DNA of 9,690 nucleotides from an uncultured Eubacteriales bacterium. GTDB taxonomy: Bacteria > Bacillota > Clostridia > Lachnospirales > CAG-274. The position numbers and the translations under genes were made by a program. The notes under the pieces were generated by a model. That model saw only the letters and a list, made by a program, of their open reading frames with translations. It was not told the origin of the DNA and did not search any database. Every line of letters begins with the position of its first letter. Within the stretch, counting starts at the first letter, position 1. This document shows positions 6,301-9,690 of the stretch, in pieces. Where the stretch lies: contig CABVEG010000045.1 of the NCBI GenBank assembly GCA_902497185.1, positions 1 through 9,690 on the forward strand. Direction: 5' to 3'.

Positions 6301-8241
6301 TTAAGTGGTCTTTACGGTCATTTATTAAAACTTTGGTCTTATCCTGAAACTGATGCAATGAATTACAGCTGGTGGAATGATTCAAGGTTTGAAATTCCGG
6401 CAGAGGCTGTTGCAACCTATACTGATTACGGTATGAATTATACTCAGGGCGATACAACTCAGTCAGAGTTTGTAAAAACTTTCAAAATGACAAGAGCTGC
6501 TGAAAAGGAAGACAGCATTTATATAAGAATAAGTGTTGATGCAATGGCAGGCTTTGATCAGGCAGCAAGACTTGATTTTGATTGGGCTAATGCTAAAGTA
6601 ATAGAAGAGGTTGAAGTGTCAACTGAAACTACTACTGATGAAGTCATCGAAAGCAGCACGGAATCTGTTACTGAGGATGAACAGGAAAGCAGCACCACAT
6701 CAGGTGGAGGCAGCAATTCAGACGATGATTCCGATAAACTTCAAGACGGCAAGTATTGGGTTGAAATAGCTCTTTGGAATGCTAATATCGATCAGGCATC
6801 TATGGGTGATTCTGCTTTTGAAAACAACAGAAATGCTCTTGTAACAATAAGCGGCAATACCGCAACCTTTGAAATTGGTACAAATCCTGTTGCAGTAAGC
6901 GGCTATACATCAGCTTTACAGGATATAAGAAGTGATTCTGTAAATATTAATATTGACAGTAAATCAAACTTTACTACTAATACAAGATATGACGGTAATG
7001 AGCATACATTTGACTATATTACTAAATTCAGCTTTGATTTAGATAATACTACCGAACAATACATTCCTGTGGAAATCAATGTTCCTTATACACCTATGGA
7101 CGGTATTTCAGCTAACGACGGAGGTTATATTGGAGCTAGACTTAAAATCAATTGGAGCAGTGCTGAAAAGACAAGTGACAGTGCTGCATTAAGTCCTGAT
7201 TCATCTTCCGCATCAGGTACTTCAAGCTCAGGCGGCGGCGGTGGCTCCGTAAATACAAGCAGCAAGGATACGGGTATTAAGATTGAGGCAGATGAATTTG
7301 TATTCCCTGACAATATAAACTTTATTACTAAGGCTGTTACATCAGGTGATGAATATAATACTGCAAAGGCTCTTGTAGGTAATAGTTTCAGATTGTTCAG
7401 CATAAGTGCCGAGGCTGATGGTGAAGAGGTTTCACCTTCCGGTGTTGCTGCAATTTATTTCCCTGTTGAGGATGGTGATGGTGAAAATATTGCCATTTAC
7501 AGAATTGTAGAAAGTGATAATAATACAGAAGCAGGAAGAACAGAGCTTGAATATACTGTTTCAGATGACGGTAAGTATTATGTTGTTACCGTTAAGGAAT
7601 TTGGCTTATTTGCTGTTGTAAACAGTGATTATGACAATACTGATGCTGTAACTGCATTAAAGCCTGTTGAAGAAAAGACAGAGTCAAATAGCAGTACCTT
7701 TAATGATGTTGACAGTCACTGGGCTAAGGATTATATTTTAAAGGCTGTTGAGCTTGGCTTGTTTGCAGGTGTTGAAAGTGACAGATTTGCTCCTGATATG
7801 GATACCACAAGAGCTATGTTTGTTACCGTACTTGGCAGACTTGAGTCCGTATCTGAGGATACTGAGGGAGATATTAAATTTGAGGATGTAAACCGTGATG
7901 ATTATTTCTATCCATTTGTTGCTTGGGCTTATGAAAATGATATTGTTGAAGGCATAAGTGGAGAAAGATTTGCACCTGAAATGAATATTACAAGAGAGCA
8001 GATGGCTCGTTTGCTTTATGAATTTGCTAAGTACAAGGGTATTGAGCTTAAGCAAATTGCCAGAACTCAATTTACAGATGAGGAAAGCATAAGTAGTTGG
8101 GCAGTTAAAAGTGTTAATGCTTTGTCAGAGGCAGGCATAATTAATGGCAGAACCGACGGTACATTTGATCCACAGGGCAATGCTACCAGAGCTGAAATTG
8201 CTGCAATGCTTATAAATTTTATTAATGAGTATATGGCATAG
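355..8241 (+). CDS. Giant SLH-anchored multi-NEAT haem-binding protein with FMN_bind domain
   Basis: A 2628-residue secreted, wall-anchored protein, probably a haem/haemoprotein receptor with redox capacity. ATG is preceded by AGGGAGG (338-344). The signal peptide has a KYKK n-region and likely cleavage after AVA (residue 26). Residues ~85-550 are beta repeats of InlB/Flg_new type, marked by FVMP at M270 and FIMP at M454. Residues ~560-835 look like a GLUG-type beta-helix. Two more beta repeats follow (MP at M968 and M1056). NEAT-like domains lie at ~1081-1208, 1229-1350, 1471-1622, 1628-1748, 1763-1886, 1933-2078 and 2129-2268; the third and fourth are divergent. An FMN_bind domain (~1360-1458) ends in the flavinylation motif TGATYSS (T1439). 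Three SLH repeats (~2448-2624), with TRA/TRE motifs, anchor it to secondary wall polymer. The role resembles streptococcal Shr, but size and domains differ. Which NEATs bind haem is inferred. Confidence 0.96.
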   Translation: MKYKKVLSAVLAGVMAASTLSFNAVADTAELFVNGGDTSSVDETVSGSAVEAADEITSDNETENGIISDAIESIKNFFAADAKATAEAVKVSASVNIGYGKGTAEITSGLYKDDISFANGYLKEGETAEITVKPDEGWELDKISYFNASFGLNDIELTAAEGKENTYKFTVPNDYYSAAGLYMAVQFKPILAEGEYEIYLNDDGTSLASYDVDRLGAKAGETVTITTHYSKATTYTIPTVKDEAENEIEVTRQSIKLDEAATEAVYTFVMPASKVTVYKKTSSNCNYTLKTIPEEFAPYVSFKNNNNTISMGQNVNLNVTNEINGKYYKADVNVRATLGTENEAVGELSSVNDGVSTYIWKLSAVEAEAVVTFTETTPYTITNNVDIAGAAMKLSNSTKAAEGDKVTMTLTVETQNGYYYDTAILPEVKGSKGGNVDISVESSGTKTITFSFIMPADNVSINLDSQAVKQKDLRTVTVAEDSKSYITADVTEAREGNAVNLTVDNTSGVVQFIKVQYEGRIAEYFAPTTKKFTMKDANAEISVLTVTDSWFDEGNYDADLYNSGLNNWNISDAADFAAFGKKVKENPTFFAGGTINITKDIDMSGHIWIPVNIKMSNKNDAVTINGNGKSVTGLNITGYNDRYYGLFGTAYGNISINDLSISGDLTAHMKNTTCVGPLVAYGSNGTLSINNCNTKFNVNVDGYTNNTLSIGDLVGEYHSDTAIINSSAENNTVIENCGSSNINYSGLSGIGISTYAMVKNNINNSVFTVGDNVEDINTSNKFVLCGIASDLNTAIVANNYFGGSISSSVDADIYGIAKTITGDLTDVNYSYFEPVVPVENENEDYFSTVDANNKVGRIKLATLLNEWVNDNSSQISYSAWTSDTESGKPVHKAAEQSAESFNIITDVTGTEFGELNVDEKAAAGKKVVVYVTPKNLCVLDSFKVVLAEDETQSVSTRKNDDGSYSFYMPGEDVKIVAVFAEDANTITLNKTGEGDVTVKPSVSSTTDKATAGETIAVTLTPDNSKYFTYGTFDVKDAEGNNVEVTEEETGKYTFVMPRGNVTINVNFKDVSGQFNADGTLKDGKYKLPVAFMKSNDHNTPSMASSCVVSGTIEVKDGVSYVTIDLQPVTTMGLTAAAKNWKISQTNSVSGEKTAADYHLNDKGEVDQITFVLPKDENGGAYSWGGVYANIDVDVLGGMNVDGWIDMDFVSAEPMESSAKFGSAQIELAPGEYNLPVKMMKSTDITSASMAGSCIKDGKLIVNDDGTATVIIGLQPVSMGTISDWAKAWNIYQGNSTASEKKPAIEELNLDGNVCGITFTLPDNSFDGVYANMFISAMNSTQNAYLAFDYSSCGKSTTNTYTGTAHIDQFGEYDVNVSVTVTDGIITGITVEGTNFGGTHADYNKTKLQAAIDGLKDLFNGKSADDAEGINGVEAVTGATYSSNAIKSAILNALSLAIEDEVINIPTEKLAQGEYTVDIAFYTDNVKHSLIENEKAKATIKVDADGSLTLTTDIINGTVKEPLYVLNFNGYYENNDTSKALKTDAEVTMGTVDYSDDVFEKDTPVVTKVTFPLEGEYAKIYNTNASVYVPAMKNLTGTVSGVEFDRGVFKSNCFAKIYWDSIEKISEPIDVKDGSYTADISMLKIDSDDASSASRSFATTDVPIRVEDGKAYVRLSYTSPMIEKIEQLKDGSYVELTKTAVDGGNYVEAELNSVDDIATIQFTINTGTAYGTMVNQARVKINTDTLKEAAVSPSYEYGSAKTVLKPGTYSVPAKLMNSSNITTPSMAGSCVKSAEITVNEDGSALVKVDLQAVTVGSISDWAEKWNIYQGSLASGDVKPSIEGINSDGKVESIMFTLPDNSFDGVYVNMFVPAMNYSPDAYIALDFANAKAKEEDSTESSTELTTENTTETTTETTTEASTETTTEDTTEIPAKAVKYSVPVNMVQAANPSLESMGNGAIDGNAIITVEKGKSTVEMNFKAYTLSGLYGHLLKLWSYPETDAMNYSWWNDSRFEIPAEAVATYTDYGMNYTQGDTTQSEFVKTFKMTRAAEKEDSIYIRISVDAMAGFDQAARLDFDWANAKVIEEVEVSTETTTDEVIESSTESVTEDEQESSTTSGGGSNSDDDSDKLQDGKYWVEIALWNANIDQASMGDSAFENNRNALVTISGNTATFEIGTNPVAVSGYTSALQDIRSDSVNINIDSKSNFTTNTRYDGNEHTFDYITKFSFDLDNTTEQYIPVEINVPYTPMDGISANDGGYIGARLKINWSSAEKTSDSAALSPDSSSASGTSSSGGGGGSVNTSSKDTGIKIEADEFVFPDNINFITKAVTSGDEYNTAKALVGNSFRLFSISAEADGEEVSPSGVAAIYFPVEDGDGENIAIYRIVESDNNTEAGRTELEYTVSDDGKYYVVTVKEFGLFAVVNSDYDNTDAVTALKPVEEKTESNSSTFNDVDSHWAKDYILKAVELGLFAGVESDRFAPDMDTTRAMFVTVLGRLESVSEDTEGDIKFEDVNRDDYFYPFVAWAYENDIVEGISGERFAPEMNITREQMARLLYEFAKYKGIELKQIARTQFTDEESISSWAVKSVNALSEAGIINGRTDGTFDPQGNATRAEIAAMLINFINEYMA
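3595..4404 (+). other. NEAT1 and NEAT2 coding region
   Basis: Two NEAT-type beta-sandwich domains precede the flavin domain (residues ~1081-1208 and 1229-1350). Each opens with a GKY/GEY strand followed by LPV, continues with an SMA-x-SC segment where the haem-contacting 3-10 helix of NEAT domains lies, and ends with an F-x-LP strand and a VYAN strand. Methionines M1102/M1198 and M1249/M1337 sit in the 3-10 helix and late-strand positions. The canonical YxxxY of Isd-type NEAT domains is absent; the equivalent segment reads YANID in NEAT1 and YANMF in NEAT2. The NEAT assignment is by pattern recognition. Confidence 0.8.
4432..4734 (+). other. FMN_bind domain with covalent flavinylation site
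   Basis: Residues ~1360-1458 match the FMN_bind family: a TGTAH start, paired strands ending DGIITGITVEG, a helix-rich middle, and the closing motif EAVTGATYSSNAI. In this family the ApbE/Ftp flavin transferase links FMN by a phosphoester bond to the threonine of the S/T-GA-T motif, here T1439 (codon 4669-4671). The motif is complete, so the domain is probably flavinylated after export. It lies directly between NEAT2 and NEAT3. No apbE gene is visible in the window. Confidence 0.88.
4765..6012 (+). other. NEAT3, NEAT4 and NEAT5 coding region
   Basis: Three further NEAT-like domains follow the flavin domain (residues ~1471-1622, 1628-1748, 1763-1886). NEAT3 has the GEYTV opening and a VPAM late strand (M1591) but no methionine in the helix segment (HSLIEN). 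NEAT4 opens DGSYTA but lacks both methionines, so it may be structural or protein-binding. NEAT5 is a near copy of NEAT2, sharing SMAGSC, ISDWA, WNIYQG and the stretch TLPDNSFDGVY, with M1785 and M1873 in the ligand positions. Boundaries are approximate, and NEAT3/NEAT4 are the least certain. Confidence 0.68.
6016..6147 (+). repeat. Thr/Glu-rich linker encoded by degenerate tandem repeats
   Basis: Residues ~1888-1931 consist mainly of reiterated TETT/TTTE units encoded by near-identical 12-base segments of the type ACTACAGAAACT. Such linkers usually act as extended, possibly glycosylated spacers in wall proteins. Here it separates NEAT5 from NEAT6. The short DNA repeats are prone to slippage, so length may vary between strains. 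A second, less regular acidic/Ser-rich linker lies at about 6601-6738, and a related ETTVEAST stretch occurs in the lipoprotein at the window end. Confidence 0.8.
6151..7158 (+). other. NEAT6 and NEAT7 coding region
   Basis: Two more NEAT-like domains (residues ~1933-2078 and 2129-2268) are separated by a Ser/Thr/Glu and Gly/Asp linker. NEAT6 has VKYSVPV, ESMG (M1954) and a late strand SVDAM (M2064). NEAT7 has GKYWVEI, ASMG (M2150) and NVPYTPM (M2248). Both keep the Met pair but are longer in the middle than NEAT2/NEAT5 and lack the SMA-x-SC cysteine. A Ser/Gly linker follows, then a ~120-residue beta domain of unrecognised family (7276-7640) before the SLH repeats. Confidence 0.72.
7696..8229 (+). 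other. Three SLH repeats of the large protein
   Basis: Three S-layer homology repeats (residues ~2448-2624) show the family pattern F-x-DV/DE, HWAK/SWAV, LG or AGI, then F-x-P and the TRA/TRE motif: TTRAMF, ITREQM and ATRAEI. The trimer of repeats binds secondary wall polysaccharide and fixes the protein non-covalently to the cell surface. Three intact repeats at the extreme C-terminus, ending just before the stop, indicate that the reading frame is complete. Confidence 0.93.
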
Positions 8242-8244
8242 AAT

Positions 8245-8273
8245 TTAACTTTTAAATTCCTCTTTTTTATACA
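8245..8273 (+). promoter_or_regulatory. Possible weak internal promoter
   Basis: TTAACT (8245-8250) and TATACA (8268-8273) are spaced by 17 bases in the gap between the two surface-protein genes. Each matches 4 of 6 consensus bases. It could give extra transcription of the Shp-like gene, but such matches are common by chance in AT-rich DNA, and there is no GTTAG-type operator nearby. Confidence 0.22.
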
Positions 8274-8275
8274 AA

Positions 8276-8302
8276 TGGGAAGGCTTATTTTGAGTCTTCC
8301 CA
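8276..8302 (+). other. Intercistronic stem-loop
   Basis: TGGGAAGGCTT (8276-8286) pairs with GAGTCTTCCCA (8292-8302) through 11 pairs, including two G-U pairs, closing on ATTTT. No U-run follows (AAATTCTG), so it is a poor intrinsic terminator. More likely it is a processing or mRNA-stability hairpin, or a partial terminator that lowers expression of downstream genes relative to the large receptor gene. It ends 30 bases before the next start codon and leaves the Shine-Dalgarno free. Confidence 0.55.
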
Positions 8303-8332
8303 AATTCTGTTAATTATGAAAGGATAATTTTT

Positions 8333-9409
8333 ATGAAAATTACAAGTAAATTAATTTCATTTATGCTTATTTTAAGCATTTTGTCCTGTGTATTTTCTAT
8401 TAATGCTTTTGCTGTTGAAAAGGGAACATACACAATGGATACCCTTACTCATTATGTGAACCCCGATACTGGCAAAACCGATGACGGAGGTACAGGCAAT
8501 TCAGAGCTTGGAGAGGGTATGTGCAGAAGTGCCGTTTATGAAAAGGCTGTTGTAGAGCAGACTGATGAGGGGGCTGTCATTACATTGCGTATGCTTTTAT
8601 ACAGCAATCTTTCAAATATCAGACTTGCTGTTCAGGAAAGCCCAAAGGGGGATTATACAGGCATTAAGTACAGCATTTTAAAGGAAAGTGCATCAAATGA
8701 CAGCGCCGACATTCAATTTACAATGCCAAGTGCTGATTGTTATATACAGGTGAAAATGTATGTTGCACCTATGGGAAGAGATGTGTGCTTTTACTTAAAT
8801 CTTGATACTTCAACTGCTGCTGCTTCAAGTGAAGAACTTGAGGAGGGTGAAAATAAGGCTGCAGAACAGGAAAAGGGCTTTGTTGATATTAATGGTCACT
8901 GGGCAGAAAAGGATATATTAAATGTTGTAGCCTTAGGACTTTTCAGCGGCACAACCACTATTACATTTGAGCCCGAAACAGCTATGACAAGAGGTATGTT
9001 TGTCACTGTTCTTGGCAGAATGAGCGGTGAAGAAATTTCAGGTACAGGCACTTTTGCCGATGTTGACAATGGTAAGTATTATGCCCCTTATATTGCATGG
9101 GCAAACAGAAATGGTATTGTAAGTGGTACAAGTGAAACAACATTTGATCCTGACGATTTTGTAACCTGTGAGCAGGCTGCAATTATTCTTTCAAAATATG
9201 CTGATTACAAGGGTGTTTCATTTGAAACAAAGAGCATTTCACCAAGTACAACAGGTGTAAGCCCATGGGCAAAGAATTATGTTGTTGAAACAGGCAAGGC
9301 AGGTATTATAACAAAACAGAATACAAACGGTTATGATTATACTTCTCCTGCCACAAGAGCTGATGTGGCATCAATGTTAAGTAATTTTATGGAATATTAC
9401 GGTAGCTAA
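8333..9409 (+). CDS. Shp-type haem-binding protein with SLH anchor
   Basis: A 358-residue secreted surface protein, probably a haem carrier passing haem from the large receptor towards a membrane transporter. ATG follows GAAAGGA (8318-8324) by 8 bases. The signal peptide likely ends after NAFA (residue 27). Residues ~30-158 resemble the Shp haem-binding domain, a NEAT-fold family: YVNPDTGK with DDGG, then LGEGM (M63), a dense ITLRM strand, SNIRLAV, and the hallmark PMGRDV-x-FYL (M147). In streptococcal Shp two methionines ligate haem iron; M63 and M147 fit those positions. An acidic linker (~159-180) leads to three SLH repeats (~182-355). The second has TCE instead of TRE, so it may bind weakly. 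Streptococcal Shp is membrane-anchored; the SLH anchor is a different solution. Haem transfer is inferred. Confidence 0.9.
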   Translation: MKITSKLISFMLILSILSCVFSINAFAVEKGTYTMDTLTHYVNPDTGKTDDGGTGNSELGEGMCRSAVYEKAVVEQTDEGAVITLRMLLYSNLSNIRLAVQESPKGDYTGIKYSILKESASNDSADIQFTMPSADCYIQVKMYVAPMGRDVCFYLNLDTSTAAASSEELEEGENKAAEQEKGFVDINGHWAEKDILNVVALGLFSGTTTITFEPETAMTRGMFVTVLGRMSGEEISGTGTFADVDNGKYYAPYIAWANRNGIVSGTSETTFDPDDFVTCEQAAIILSKYADYKGVSFETKSISPSTTGVSPWAKNYVVETGKAGIITKQNTNGYDYTSPATRADVASMLSNFMEYYGS

Positions 9410-9422
9410 GGGGGAAAGGGAA

Positions 9423-9690
9423 TTGAAAAAATACAAATTATTTTGTGCCTTAATTGCTGTAATGGGACTTATGACAGGCTGTGCATCAAGTCCTAAAAAT
9501 GCACCCCAAAAAGCTGAAACCACAGTGGAGACTACTGTTGAAGCCTCTACGGAAAATGTGACGGAAGCAGCTATTCAGGCAACAACAGCTGCAACTGATG
9601 AAGAAGTGACAACAAAGGCTGTAAGTGGGTCAGGCAGTACGGGAGCAACCGTTGATTCTGCAATTAAGGCAAAGGCAGCAGCAGGAACAA
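9423..9690 (+). CDS. Lipoprotein, truncated by window end (possible haem ABC-transporter binding protein)
   Basis: The first 89 codons of a lipoprotein gene are visible. The start is TTG at 9423, preceded by the purine-rich AGGGGGAAAGGG; no ATG or GTG gives a plausible signal peptide in this frame. MKKYKLF, a short hydrophobic core and the lipobox MTGC place the lipidated cysteine at residue 20. Residues ~25-89 form a low-complexity Thr/Glu/Ala linker resembling that in the large surface protein, with STGAT at 72-76. No folded domain is visible. It starts 13 bases after the Shp-like gene, so the two are co-transcribed. By analogy with shr-shp-htsA it could be a haem-binding ABC lipoprotein, but another haem or flavin lipoprotein is possible. 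Confidence 0.85.
   Translation, partial: MKKYKLFCALIAVMGLMTGCASSPKNAPQKAETTVETTVEASTENVTEAAIQATTAATDEEVTTKAVSGSGSTGATVDSAIKAKAAAGT

Noticed and set aside
7125..8303. Three minus-strand open frames (7125-7403, 7738-8070, 8067-8303)
   Set aside because: They lie antisense to clear NEAT, beta-domain and SLH coding sequence; their translations show no domain and no proper start region.

Overview
The window holds the start of what looks like a haem/iron acquisition operon of a low-GC, Gram-positive anaerobe. AT-rich A/T-ending codons, purine-rich Shine-Dalgarno sites, a textbook sigma-A promoter, NEAT/Shp haem-binding domains and SLH cell-wall anchors all point to Clostridia. A gut Lachnospiraceae-like organism is my best guess, but it is inference only. 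All genes read on the + strand.

Layout. Bases 1-354 are the control region. A consensus promoter (TTGACA, 17 bases, TATACT) is followed by a leader of about 280 bases. The leader carries three copies of the inverted repeat GTTAG-N6-CTAAC (76-91, 244-261, 312-329) and a 14-bp stem-loop (186-217). Bases 355-8241 encode a 2628-residue secreted protein. Its order is signal peptide, InlB-like/'MP-x-x-x-V' beta repeats, a GLUG-like beta-helix segment, two more beta repeats, NEAT1, NEAT2, an FMN_bind domain with a covalent-flavinylation motif, NEAT3-NEAT5, a Thr/Glu linker, NEAT6, a linker, NEAT7, a beta domain and three SLH repeats. After a 91-base gap with a stem-loop, 8333-9409 encode a 358-residue Shp-type haem-binding protein with three SLH repeats. 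Thirteen bases later a lipoprotein gene starts at a TTG codon (9423) and runs off the window.

How the parts may work together. The order (large multi-NEAT receptor, small Shp-like protein, lipoprotein) parallels the streptococcal shr-shp-htsA haem relay, in which haem passes from Shr to Shp to the ABC-transporter lipoprotein HtsA. Here SLH repeats fix both surface proteins to the wall. The unusual element is the FMN-binding domain between haem-binding NEAT domains, which suggests a surface protein able to bring electrons from a covalent flavin to haem iron. Five of the seven NEAT domains and the Shp-like domain carry a matched pair of methionines where the bis-methionyl haem ligands of Shp/Shr would be. 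The repeated operators resemble half-sites of DtxR/IdeR-family metalloregulators, which would give iron-dependent repression. This functional picture is inference from domain content and gene order.
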